From Clostridium sp. MD294 (GTDB lineage: Bacteria > Bacillota > Clostridia > Lachnospirales > Anaerotignaceae), in assembly GCF_000364165.2 (NCBI RefSeq), contig NZ_CP097810.1, positions 1,924,130-1,988,129 of the forward strand: a stretch of DNA of 64,000 nt. The letters are read 5' to 3'. The position numbers and the translations under genes are program-made. Of the stretch, positions 1 to 7,618 are shown piece after piece (the first letter of the stretch is position 1; each line of letters starts with the position of its first letter). Below the pieces are notes generated by a model. That model ran no database searches. It saw only the letters and a list, made by a program, of their open reading frames with translations, and was not told where the DNA came from.

Positions 1-392
1 AAAAAATAGGGCTTGTGGTAGTGGATTATTTGCAGATTATGGGAGTGGAAAAAACAGCAAATAGAGCAATAGATGTTGCATATTTGTCTATGGGATTGAA
101 AAATTTGAGTAAACAGTTTTGTTGTCCAGTGGTAGCATTGAGCCAATTAAGTAGAGAAAATGAAAAAAAGCTAAATAAAAAGCCAACATTAGATAATTTA
201 AGGGACTCAGGAGCAATAGAACAAGATGCAGATATTGTTTTAATGTTGTATAGAGAGAAATATTATGATAAAGATACACCAATGGGTAATATTGCAGAAG
301 TAATTATAGCAAAAAATAGAAATGGTGCAACAGGAAGTGTAGAACTAGAATTTTTAGAGAACTATACTACATTTCGAAATTGTACTTCATAA
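1..392 (+). CDS. dnaB: Phage replicative DNA helicase, DnaB family (3' part only)
   Basis: This is the C-terminal RecA-like ATPase part of a DnaB helicase, the hexameric motor that unwinds DNA at the fork. The frame is already open at base 3, so the gene starts outside the window and the GTG at 15 is internal. Visible DnaB signatures are the Walker B strand ending in DYLQIM, the SQLSRE motif and the RDSGAIEQDADIVL motif with the RE that follows. It is followed 17 bases later by small phage genes leading to a late regulator, so I read it as the end of a prophage replication module rather than the host dnaB. Confidence 0.92.
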   Translation, partial: KIGLVVVDYLQIMGVEKTANRAIDVAYLSMGLKNLSKQFCCPVVALSQLSRENEKKLNKKPTLDNLRDSGAIEQDADIVLMLYREKYYDKDTPMGNIAEVIIAKNRNGATGSVELEFLENYTTFRNCTS

Positions 393-409
393 AAAAGGGG
401 TGATGAAAA

Positions 410-796
410 GTGTCTTTACAAGAAACAGTTAATCATATTGTAAATGATAAAAGAAATAAAAAAATAAAACAAATACAACAACGTTTTGATGAAATGTCTG
501 AACAATGGTTTCATAAACAATGGCAAAAAACATTTGAAATAATGGATTATTATTATAAAAAATCTGATGAGTATGCAAGACAAAAAGTGGCTGCATTGGA
601 AATGGAAAAACTTTCTGATATTTGGCAAGGATATAAAAATATATTGAAACAGTCAAAAACTGATGAAAATTTTGATGCGTTTGTGGCATTGGAAGAACTC
701 AAAAAAAATGTAGCTGAATATGATAAACAAAAACAAATATGGCAGAAACAGTTTCATAGATATGAAGGAAGTGAAAAGTATTATTTGAGGGGATAA
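410..796 (+). CDS. Small phage protein, unknown function
   Basis: I do not recognise this 128-residue protein. It starts with GTG five bases after a good Shine-Dalgarno (AGGGGTGATG, 396-405). The sequence is highly charged, rich in Lys, Gln, Glu and aromatic residues, without membrane segment or cysteines, and looks mostly helical with possible coiled-coil stretches (residues 10-70 and 90-120). It lies between the DnaB helicase and an ArpU-like regulator, which are short-spaced and co-oriented, so it belongs to the end of the phage early or replication operon. A structural or replication accessory role would be guesswork. Confidence 0.75.
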   Translation: MSLQETVNHIVNDKRNKKIKQIQQRFDEMSEQWFHKQWQKTFEIMDYYYKKSDEYARQKVAALEMEKLSDIWQGYKNILKQSKTDENFDAFVALEELKKNVAEYDKQKQIWQKQFHRYEGSEKYYLRG

Positions 797-810
797 AAAG
801 GGAGGGACAA

Positions 811-1248
811 GTGTTGCAGGAAAAAGAAATTAAAACATTGCTTATTGAAGCAGTACAAAGAGAATACAATATAAAAAGGTTGAAAGAAAAAGTAATGTCT
901 TTGCAGTCAGAAAAGCAATACTTGTACTCCTTGCAGTCTATTTGCTGTGATGGAATGCCTAAAAGTAATGCTAAAAAAGATGAAACAGCAAATAATGCAG
1001 TAAAATTACTGGAAATAGAACAAATTATAAATGAAATGCTTTTAAAATTAAAAAGGTATATTGTAGAACAAAATAAAATAGAAATGGTACTATCACAAAC
1101 ATTGTCTGAAGAAGAATATCGCTTTGTAAAATTGAGGTATTTTGATAAGAAATCTTTTCGCTGTATCTCTAAAGAATTGTTTTGTAGTAGAAGTACTTGC
1201 TATGCAATACAACAAAGAATACTAAAAAAATTAAAAGCTGTTTTGTAA
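811..1248 (+). CDS. ArpU/RinA-type phage late transcription regulator (sigma region 4-like HTH)
   Basis: A 145-residue protein starting at GTG 811 behind GGAGGG (801-806). The C-terminal part (about residues 95-145) reads like a sigma-70 region 4 helix-turn-helix: LSEEEYRFVKLRYFDKKS, then ISKELFCSRST and an amphipathic helix ILKKLKAVL. The N-terminal part is charged and helical. Proteins of this shape (ArpU, RinA, DUF1492 type) sit at the end of the early region of Firmicute phages and switch on the packaging and structural genes. Position supports that: the next phage module begins the late genes, with a phased TGTACA array at 3330-3366 as a possible target. The link between the two is inference. 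Confidence 0.7.
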   Translation: MLQEKEIKTLLIEAVQREYNIKRLKEKVMSLQSEKQYLYSLQSICCDGMPKSNAKKDETANNAVKLLEIEQIINEMLLKLKRYIVEQNKIEMVLSQTLSEEEYRFVKLRYFDKKSFRCISKELFCSRSTCYAIQQRILKKLKAVL

Positions 1249-1328
1249 AAAAAGGATTTTTATACCTTCTTGTCGAAAAAACATAGTAAGATGTTGTAAT
1301 GTGAAGTTTGATGGGAAGGAGAATAGAA

Positions 1329-3317
1329 ATGGGATTGATTGGAGATGCTTTCATAGAAGGGACAAATGATGCGATAAGTGGAGTAGTAGAAGAAATTATT
1401 GCAAGTAAAGCAAAACAGTTTGTTCAAAAGGTGCTTAAATATATAGTTACAGAAAAAGAATTAAAAGAATTGGAAGAAATGCAGAAAGAGTATTTAAGAA
1501 TTTGTTATAAAAAGAATAGATATATGAATACGATTGTTTTAAGAGGACAGAAAAAAACAATAAATGAATTGTATATACCTTTAACTTTAAGAGATAAAGT
1601 AAATAGAAGTGAAATTTTTTATATTGATGAAAAGGGAATGAATATTTTTCAAAAACATGACAAAGTATTGATAGTAGATAATGCAGGTATGGGAAAATCT
1701 ACTATTGTAAAGTATTTTACTATGTTAAACTTTCAAAATATAGATAGAATGCCTGTTGTGATTGAATTAAGAAATTTAAAAGAAGTAAATTCTATTGAGG
1801 AATATATACAAAAAGAAATGAATTCTATACATAGAGAATTTCCTTTACAATTTGTGAAAGACCTTTTGAATGGTGGTGATTTTATTATTTGTTTTGATGG
1901 ATTTGATGAAGTAGCAGAAAGTGAAAGAGAGAATGTTATAAAAATGATAAAAAATTTTGTAGCAAAAGCAGGTAATAATATTTTTGTATTAACATCAAGA
2001 GAAGATAATGCTCTTACTAGTTTTGGAGGATTTAAAGAATTTCATATACAAGGATTAAAAAAAGCAGAAGCATATCAACTAATTGAAAAATATAGTAGTG
2101 CTGATGAATATCCAGACAGTGTAAATATTGGAAAAGAATTGATAGAGAAATTAAAAACAGAAAATAATATTGCTATATTAAATGAGTTTTTAAGCAATCC
2201 TCTTATGGTATCATTATTATATAAAACATATTTACGATATAGAGATATTCCTAACAAAAAACATTTGTTTTATAAAAGAGTTTATACAGTATTATATGAA
2301 GAACATGACCTTACAAAAAATGGATACAAACATATTAAAAAAAGTGGTTTAGATATTGAAGAAATGAAAACAGTATTAAGTTATTTAGGTTGGTATTTTG
2401 TAAAAAATGAGATAGTAGAGTGTACAGAAGAAAAACTAATTGATATAATTGAAAAGGTATTAGCAAAAGCATTTAGAGATAAAAAAGTAAAAGCAAAAGA
2501 TTTTTTAGAAGATATTTTACAAGCAGTTCCATTTTTTATAAAAGAAGGAGAGTATTGCAGATGGATACATAAATCATTTAGTGAATATTTTGCAGCTTGT
2601 TATCTCTGCAATAAAAATAGTAAAGAAATGATAGAAAAAATATTTTCAAAAGAATATATTCTTCATTATGACAATATATTGCATTTTTGTTTTGATATGT
2701 CAGAAAATATGAAAAATATTATAATATATACTATAGTAAAAAATTTTATTCAATATTATAATTCTTCTTATCAGAATAAATATTTTAAACAATTTGATAA
2801 AAATTTAATTGATTTGAAGAAAAAATTGGGATTTTGTTATGATCAAATCATATTAACTATTGATTGTGACAATGATAATAGAATTTATATATTACCAGTA
2901 CCTTCAAATAAGTTTATTATATCAACATTTCTGTATAAAAGAAAAATTGATATTTTTAATTCTTGTTGTTATAATGACAATAATAACATTGACGAGAAAG
3001 ATAAAGATAATTTAATTTTATTTATAAAGAATGAAAATAATATTGAATATCGTAGAAGCATAACTATGGATAATAAAGGTAATATTATAAATATAAAAAA
3101 TGGTTGTGTTAAAAATTTTAATTCAGACGATGAAGATAGTCAAGATAGCATTTTAAATAAAAAAATATATATTGAATATTTTGCTAAACACTTACTAAAA
3201 TTTCACATTAATTGTTTTAAGGGGAAATTAATAGATTATGAAAAGTGTGTAACAATGAAAAAGAGCATTGAGGAGTATTGGGCAAGACAAAAAGAAAATG
3301 ATGATATGTTTGATTGA
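1329..3317 (+). CDS. NACHT-domain NTPase, candidate prophage-encoded anti-phage defence (bNACHT-like)
   Basis: A 662-residue STAND NTPase. From the ATG at 1329 (Shine-Dalgarno GGAAGGAG at 1314-1321; TTG 1308 and ATG 1311 are in frame but overlap that site) the order is: helical N-terminal domain (1-90), Walker A NAGMGKST (118-125), Walker B FDGFDE (189-194, the NACHT hallmark of acidic residues after the first Asp), a sensor-like TSRE, winged-helix-like region, and HKSFSEYFAA (from His 414) typical at the end of NACHT modules. The last 230 residues are very AT-rich, Asn/Lys-rich and unfamiliar; no LRR, TPR, TIR or nuclease domain is seen. Bacterial NACHT proteins are known defence genes. It stands alone between early and late phage genes, a typical cargo site. 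A weak promoter TTGTCG (1270)-19-TGTAAT (1295) precedes it. Confidence 0.85.
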   Translation: MGLIGDAFIEGTNDAISGVVEEIIASKAKQFVQKVLKYIVTEKELKELEEMQKEYLRICYKKNRYMNTIVLRGQKKTINELYIPLTLRDKVNRSEIFYIDEKGMNIFQKHDKVLIVDNAGMGKSTIVKYFTMLNFQNIDRMPVVIELRNLKEVNSIEEYIQKEMNSIHREFPLQFVKDLLNGGDFIICFDGFDEVAESERENVIKMIKNFVAKAGNNIFVLTSREDNALTSFGGFKEFHIQGLKKAEAYQLIEKYSSADEYPDSVNIGKELIEKLKTENNIAILNEFLSNPLMVSLLYKTYLRYRDIPNKKHLFYKRVYTVLYEEHDLTKNGYKHIKKSGLDIEEMKTVLSYLGWYFVKNEIVECTEEKLIDIIEKVLAKAFRDKKVKAKDFLEDILQAVPFFIKEGEYCRWIHKSFSEYFAACYLCNKNSKEMIEKIFSKEYILHYDNILHFCFDMSENMKNIIIYTIVKNFIQYYNSSYQNKYFKQFDKNLIDLKKKLGFCYDQIILTIDCDNDNRIYILPVPSNKFIISTFLYKRKIDIFNSCCYNDNNNIDEKDKDNLILFIKNENNIEYRRSITMDNKGNIINIKNGCVKNFNSDDEDSQDSILNKKIYIEYFAKHLLKFHINCFKGKLIDYEKCVTMKKSIEEYWARQKENDDMFD

Positions 3318-3329
3318 CATTTAAAAATC

Positions 3330-3383
3330 TGTACATTTTTGTACAAAAACTGTACACTTTTATACAATACTTTGTGTTATACT
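3330..3383 (+). promoter_or_regulatory. Phased TGTACA array upstream of a late-gene promoter
   Basis: TGTACA occurs at 3330-3335, 3340-3345 and 3351-3356, with a degenerate TATACA at 3361-3366: steps of 10, 11 and 10 bases, one helical turn each. A TATACT -10 hexamer follows at 3378-3383 with no good -35 at the right distance. The layout suggests an activator bound on one DNA face replacing the -35, at the start of the phage late genes. The bound protein is unknown; the ArpU-like product of 811-1248 is the nearest candidate. Confidence 0.55.
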
Positions 3384-3402
3384 AAAAACGTGGAAATAGG
3401 TC

Positions 3403-3438
3403 AAGTCTTGCAATAGTTGTTATTGCAGGGCTTTTTTT
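3403..3438 (+). terminator. Terminator-like hairpin in the late-gene leader
   Basis: AAGTCTTGCAATA (3403-3415), loop GTTGT, then TATTGCAGGGCTT (3421-3433) form a 13-pair stem with two G-U pairs, followed by T's to 3438. It lies downstream of the -10 at 3378 and upstream of the recombinase start, so it is either the end of the NACHT transcript or an attenuator in the late transcript. Confidence 0.65.
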
Positions 3439-3460
3439 ATGGGAAAGGGGGAATGTGTAT

Positions 3461-4018
3461 GTGAGTGAAGTAAAACCGTTAACAGATTATAGTGTGGTGT
3501 TGGATTTTGGAGATTATTTGAGAGAGAAAAACGAAAGAGATTATGTGTTGTATTGGACGGGAATATATACAGGTAGACGTATAGGGGACATATTGCCTTT
3601 GAAAGTGAGAGATATAAAAAACAAAGACCGTATTTGTTTTCTGGAGAGTAAGACAAATAAAAAAGCTGATATTATCATACACCCAGAATTGAAAAAGATA
3701 TTTCAAAAATATTGTGAAGGCAAAAGTAGTTATGAATATGTTTTCCCGAATAATAGAAAACCACCCAAGCCTATCACAAGAGTAAGAGTATGGCAAATAC
3801 TTAATGAAGCAGCACAAGCATTTTGTTATACAGAAAATATAGGCTGTCATACATTGCGTAAAACATTTGGCTATTGGTTATATCAAAATAGTAAAGATGT
3901 TGTTGCAATAAAAGAATTGCTTAATCAGTCAGATATTTCTATTACAAAGAGATATATCGGCATAGACCAAAAATGCAAAGATGATTTAGTTTGTCAATTA
4001 CCATTTGTAGAAAAGTGA
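3461..4018 (+). CDS. Minimal tyrosine recombinase/integrase-like protein at the start of the late genes
   Basis: A 185-residue protein that is essentially only the catalytic domain of a tyrosine recombinase. Counting from the alternative GTG at 3455, the family residues are Arg42 in TGRRIGD, the HTLR box (His132, Arg135) and the nucleophile Tyr167 in KRYIG. The usual second His (LLGHS box) is replaced by Gln158 in LLNQSD. The N-terminal arm- and core-binding domains of normal 350-400-residue integrases are absent. I prefer the start at 3461 because AAAGGGGG ends at 3451. Short recombinases just before terminase genes recur in Clostridia phages; this is probably not the lysogeny integrase. Its role is unknown. 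Confidence 0.8.
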   Translation: MSEVKPLTDYSVVLDFGDYLREKNERDYVLYWTGIYTGRRIGDILPLKVRDIKNKDRICFLESKTNKKADIIIHPELKKIFQKYCEGKSSYEYVFPNNRKPPKPITRVRVWQILNEAAQAFCYTENIGCHTLRKTFGYWLYQNSKDVVAIKELLNQSDISITKRYIGIDQKCKDDLVCQLPFVEK

Positions 4019-4092
4019 CAAACTATTTTTTTTAGAGAGTTATTTTTAAAATATAAGTTTTGGTAAAAAGAAAAGAAATAAAAAAGAAAATT

Positions 4093-4104
4093 ACATTATA
4101 ATGT
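4093..4104. promoter_or_regulatory. Small palindrome in the 274-base gap before the packaging genes
   Basis: ACATTATAATGT is a perfect 12-base palindrome in an otherwise featureless, very AT-rich gap (4019-4292). It could be an operator, but palindromes of this length occur by chance in such sequence. I see no convincing promoter or small gene in the gap. Confidence 0.2.
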
Positions 4105-4292
4105 GGTAATAAAAAATATTTAACAGTTTATTATAAAATGTTAAATTTGATAAAAATAAAATAAAGTGCTGAAAAGTAAGTATTTATAATGCTTTTCGAC
4201 TATTTTTGTGCAATATTTTTGAAAAAAACGTTTGGTTTGAAAATCATAGCAGTAAAAACGAAAAAGTGCTACATTTATAAGGGGGAATTGTG

Positions 4293-4787
4293 ATGTCAGA
4301 AACGGCAGAACAAAAAATAATGAAATGCCTTAAAACCATTGAAGAATGGGCATTGCAGGGATTAACAGAAGCAGAAATTGCAGAACTTTTAGGAATAGGT
4401 TATTCCACGTTTCGCAAAATAAAAAAGCAAAATGTAGCACTTTTAGCACTTTTGAAGCACTGTGCTATGGTAAAGCGTAATACTTTAAAAACACAAGTGG
4501 AACAGATAGAACGTTCTTTATTTGAAAGGGCAAAAGGCTATGATTATGAAATAACAGACTATATCAAAGTAAAACAAACTGGATATGATGACAAAGGAAA
4601 AAAGTGGGAAAAAGAAGAATTGCAGGAAGTCAAAAAGAAAATGCACGTTCCTGCTGATGTGCAGGCTGCAAAATTCTTTTTAATCAATGCTGCAAAAAAG
4701 AAATGGCAGGATAATCCTCATAAAGTAGAAAATGATAAAAAGGCTATGAAATTAAGAGAAAAAGAAGCAGAAGGGAAAATGTGGTAA
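4293..4787 (+). CDS. Helix-turn-helix terminase-small-subunit-like protein
   Basis: 164 residues from ATG 4293 (GTG at 4290 is also possible; Shine-Dalgarno GGGGGAA at 4281-4287). Residues 15-45 form a clear helix-turn-helix (GLTEAEIAELLGIGYSTFRK), followed by ERAKGYDYE and, near the end, VPADVQAAKFFLINAAKKKW. This layout, HTH then a G-Y-x-Y patch then a P-D-x-x-A-x-x-F-x-L-x-N-x-x-x-x-x-W motif, is the one often annotated as a DNA-binding terminase small subunit. It would recognise the packaging site. A second, P27-like small-subunit candidate lies next to TerL, so which one is the true TerS is open. It overlaps the HNH gene by one base (TAATG). Confidence 0.65.
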   Translation: MSETAEQKIMKCLKTIEEWALQGLTEAEIAELLGIGYSTFRKIKKQNVALLALLKHCAMVKRNTLKTQVEQIERSLFERAKGYDYEITDYIKVKQTGYDDKGKKWEKEELQEVKKKMHVPADVQAAKFFLINAAKKKWQDNPHKVENDKKAMKLREKEAEGKMW

Positions 4788-5482
4788 TGTGGCATACAAT
4801 GAAACAGTTTTACAACAGCAAACAATGGAATGACGTCAGAAAGGTAGTAATTGCACAAAGAAGCCAAAAAACAAATGGCAATATTATTTGCGAATATTGC
4901 GGTAAAGTGATTTCAACATTTGGAGATGTAGAAGTTGACCATATCAAAGAATTGACAAAAGAAAATGTAAATGATGTCAATATTTCTTTAAATGCTGATA
5001 ATTTAAAAATAGCTTGTCATGAATGCCATAATAAAAAACATGGTAGATTTACAAATACAAACAAAAAAGTATTTTTAGTTTATGGTGCACCTTTTTCAGG
5101 AAAAAGCACTTATATCAAAGAATATATGACAAGAGGAGATATTGTATTGTCTTTTGACAGACTGTTTGAAGCAGTTTCTTTTTTACCACAATACGATAAA
5201 CCTTCATTGCTATCATACAATGTTTTTGCACTTAAAAATCATTTGTTTGACCAAATTAAAACAAGATATGGTAAATTTAAAAATGCTTGGGTAATAGGTG
5301 GTTATGCAAACAAACGTGATAGAGAAACAGCAGCAAAAGAATTAGCAGCAGAACTAATATATATGCAAGCAACAAAAGAAGAATGTTTACAAAGATTAGA
5401 ATATTGTAATGATGAAAGACAATATCAAAAGGAAGAATATAAAAAGTATATTGAAAAATGGTTTGAAAATTTTGTACCATAA
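4787..5482 (+). CDS. HNH endonuclease fused to a P-loop (polynucleotide-kinase-like) domain
   Basis: A two-domain protein of 231 residues; ATG 4787 in the TAATG overlap is the favoured start (GTG 4781 is in frame). Residues 33-86 are an HNH nuclease with zinc-binding pairs C35xxC38 and C77xxC80, the VDHI core (His52) and NLKIACHECHNKKH. Residues 95-231 start with Walker A GAPFSGKST (100-108), then FDRLF, an Arg-containing AxKRDRETA and a charged C-terminal lid, as in AAA_33 / zeta-toxin / T4 polynucleotide-kinase-like P-loop proteins. Phage HNH proteins beside terminase genes assist TerL in cos cleavage. The fused kinase is unusual: it might repair or phosphorylate DNA ends, but the substrate is unknown. 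Confidence 0.8.
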   Translation: MWHTMKQFYNSKQWNDVRKVVIAQRSQKTNGNIICEYCGKVISTFGDVEVDHIKELTKENVNDVNISLNADNLKIACHECHNKKHGRFTNTNKKVFLVYGAPFSGKSTYIKEYMTRGDIVLSFDRLFEAVSFLPQYDKPSLLSYNVFALKNHLFDQIKTRYGKFKNAWVIGGYANKRDRETAAKELAAELIYMQATKEECLQRLEYCNDERQYQKEEYKKYIEKWFENFVP

Positions 5483-5575
5483 CCCCCCTATTTTATTTTT
5501 TTGTACTTATACTCCTAGACCGCAGCCTATCCATTGTTTGCACGCAAATACTAAAAATGAAATCAAGGTGAGAAA
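5483..5575. other. Candidate cos (packaging) region between HNH and TerS
   Basis: This non-coding gap begins with a six-C run (5483-5488) and contains a GC-rich island CTCCTAGACCGCAGCC (5512-5527) in DNA that is otherwise about 70 % A+T. HNH-carrying phages are usually cos phages, with the site near the HNH and terminase genes. The cleavage position cannot be read from the sequence. Confidence 0.4.
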
Positions 5576-5923
5576 ATGGACAGAAAACAAAAATATCAAA
5601 AAGAGTTTGAAAAATTAAAACAAATTTTTTCAAAATTAGAACAAAAAGAATTAGATTTCATAAGTGGATTGTTAGAAGAAACCGCTTATCAAAAAGTAAC
5701 ATTGTGCGAAATGAGAGAAATTATGTCAGAAACAGGAATGTTATTGATACACCCAAAAGACAGTACAAAACAAAAAGCATTACCTATTGCAAATGAATAT
5801 AGAAGAACAGCAAATATTTATGCACTCAATATCAAGCAATTATATTCCCTACTTCATAAATTGGATAATGAACAAGAAAATGCTTTTGATGTGTGGCTAA
5901 AAGAATGTGATGCAGATGTATGA
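5576..5923 (+). CDS. Terminase small subunit, P27-like
   Basis: 115 residues, ATG at 5576 after AAGGTGAG. The stretch from about residue 58, HPKDSTKQKALPIANEYRR followed by a hydrophobic helix with LYSLLHKL, resembles the P27-family terminase small subunit, where a conserved HP..K and a helical pair precede the C-terminus. The gene sits directly before and overlaps TerL, the normal place for TerS. Small subunits bind the packaging-initiation site and load TerL. The assignment rests on a weak motif and on position, and the HTH protein at 4293 is a rival. Confidence 0.55.
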   Translation: MDRKQKYQKEFEKLKQIFSKLEQKELDFISGLLEETAYQKVTLCEMREIMSETGMLLIHPKDSTKQKALPIANEYRRTANIYALNIKQLYSLLHKLDNEQENAFDVWLKECDADV

Positions 5924-7607
5924 TATAGAAAATTGCACTATCAATGGAAAACATTCTTATTTTTTAGAATATTATAATAAAGCAGTAAATAAAACAGAGT
6001 ATAGTGTAATTATTGGACAAGAACTTCTGCAATGTCTTAAAAACTGTATTTGTGATTTAGAAAATAATAGATATTTTTATGATATGAAAAAGGCACATAA
6101 AAGAATTGATTTTATACAAAAATTTGTAAAACATACAAAAAGTCCTTTTCATAATAAACCTTTTTTATTGGAATTATGGGAAAAGGCTGTCATAGAAGTA
6201 TTTTATTCTTTTTATTTTGCAGATACAAAAATTAGGCGATTTAAAAAGCTGATATTGCTTGTGGGCAGAAAAAATGGCAAAAGTACATTTTGTGCAGCAA
6301 TTTGTTTTGCAGAGTTTATGATAGGCAATGCAGGAAGTGATATTGTATGTAGTAGTAATGATGATGCACAAGCGAATTTGATATTTTCTGAAATTGCAAA
6401 TATGAGAGCAAAATTTGATACAAAACAAAAATATACTCATAAAAATTTAAAAGGAATATTTCATTTAAAAAATGATAGCACTATTACAAAATTGTCTGAA
6501 AAAACACAAAACAAAGAAGGTAGAAATATAGAACTTGCAATACTAGATGAAAGCCACGAAATGAAATCAAATATCATTGCCAAAAGTATTGAACAATCAC
6601 AATCATCAAAAGAGGAACCTATATTTATAAATATTACTACAGAAGGATTTGTTGAAAATGGCTATTTAGATAATGAACTAAAATATGCTAGGGAAGTTTT
6701 GAGAGGAGAGAGAGAGGACGAGGAACTTTTGTCGTGGCTGTATACTATGGATAGTGAACAAGAAATATATCAAAATGAAAGAAGTTGGAAAAAAGCAAAT
6801 CCAAGTTTGGGCACAATTAAAAAAGTGGAATATTTAAAAAAAGAATTGAGAAAAGCACAGGCATCAAAAGCAGACAGAATATTTACATTGTCAAAAGATT
6901 TTAATATCAAACAAAATAGTGTAGAAACGTGGTTGTTAGAAAAAGATATTAAAAATAATTTGACATTTGATATAGAAGAATTTCAAAATTGTTTTGCATT
7001 GGCTGCAACAGATTTGTCTGAAACAACAGATTTAACAAGTGCTAGAATACTTTTGATGAAAAAAGGACAAAAACAGAAATATTTTTTTCAGCATTATTTT
7101 ATACCACAGTCTAAAATAGAACAAAGTAAACAAGATGGTATTGACTATTTTGAAATGGCAAAACAAAATTTATTGACAATATGCCCCAGTAATGAAGTAG
7201 ATTATAGTATGGTAGTGCAATGGTATGTTTCATTGTATCAAAAGTATAATATTAGAGTGTGGAAAGAAGGACATGATAGATGGAATGCAAAATCATTTGT
7301 AAATGAAATGGAATATTATGGATTTGATACAGAAAAAGTAGCACAAGATTATCAAACACTTTCTACACCTATGAAACTATTAGAAGCAGATTTAAAAACA
7401 GGTAATATTGTCAATTATAATCAAAATCCGTTAGATATTTATTGTTTGAAGAATACAGCTTGTAGTGTAGATAAATTTGCTAGAATTATGCCTAAAAAAA
7501 CACTGGATAATGCCAATAAACGTATTGATGGAGCAGTTACAATGATAATGTGTTATGTTATGCTAGACAGATATAAAAAAGAATTTATGGATTTTGTAAA
7601 TAGATAG
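5910..7607 (+). CDS. terL: Terminase large subunit (TerL)
   Basis: 565 residues; translational coupling with the preceding gene (overlap to 5923) makes the start uncertain among GTG 5907, ATG 5910 and ATG 5916. The ATPase part shows Walker A GRKNGKST (about residues 120-127) and Walker B AILDESHEM (about 211-219), followed by a coupling-type ITTEGF. The nuclease part has AATDLSETTDLTS (first catalytic Asp) and a late KRIDGAVTMI Asp near the C-terminus. TerL drives DNA into the prohead and cuts the concatemer. Its length is usual for phages with HK97-type heads, which fits the portal, protease and capsid genes that follow. Confidence 0.93.
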   Translation: MQMYDIENCTINGKHSYFLEYYNKAVNKTEYSVIIGQELLQCLKNCICDLENNRYFYDMKKAHKRIDFIQKFVKHTKSPFHNKPFLLELWEKAVIEVFYSFYFADTKIRRFKKLILLVGRKNGKSTFCAAICFAEFMIGNAGSDIVCSSNDDAQANLIFSEIANMRAKFDTKQKYTHKNLKGIFHLKNDSTITKLSEKTQNKEGRNIELAILDESHEMKSNIIAKSIEQSQSSKEEPIFINITTEGFVENGYLDNELKYAREVLRGEREDEELLSWLYTMDSEQEIYQNERSWKKANPSLGTIKKVEYLKKELRKAQASKADRIFTLSKDFNIKQNSVETWLLEKDIKNNLTFDIEEFQNCFALAATDLSETTDLTSARILLMKKGQKQKYFFQHYFIPQSKIEQSKQDGIDYFEMAKQNLLTICPSNEVDYSMVVQWYVSLYQKYNIRVWKEGHDRWNAKSFVNEMEYYGFDTEKVAQDYQTLSTPMKLLEADLKTGNIVNYNQNPLDIYCLKNTACSVDKFARIMPKKTLDNANKRIDGAVTMIMCYVMLDRYKKEFMDFVNR

Positions 7608-7618
7608 AAGGTGATAAA

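Noticed and set aside
1308-1328. Longer N-terminus of the NACHT protein from TTG 1308 or ATG 1311
   Set aside because: These codons overlap the best Shine-Dalgarno, which is well spaced for ATG 1329.
3461-4018. Reading the short recombinase as the prophage integrase marking an end of the element
   Set aside because: It lies in the middle of the phage, lacks DNA-binding domains and one active-site His; the lysogeny module should be left of the window.
5409-5618. 69-codon plus-strand frame overlapping the HNH-kinase end and the cos-like gap
   Set aside because: No ribosome site, overlaps two better genes in another frame, and the C-run and GC island fit a non-coding site.
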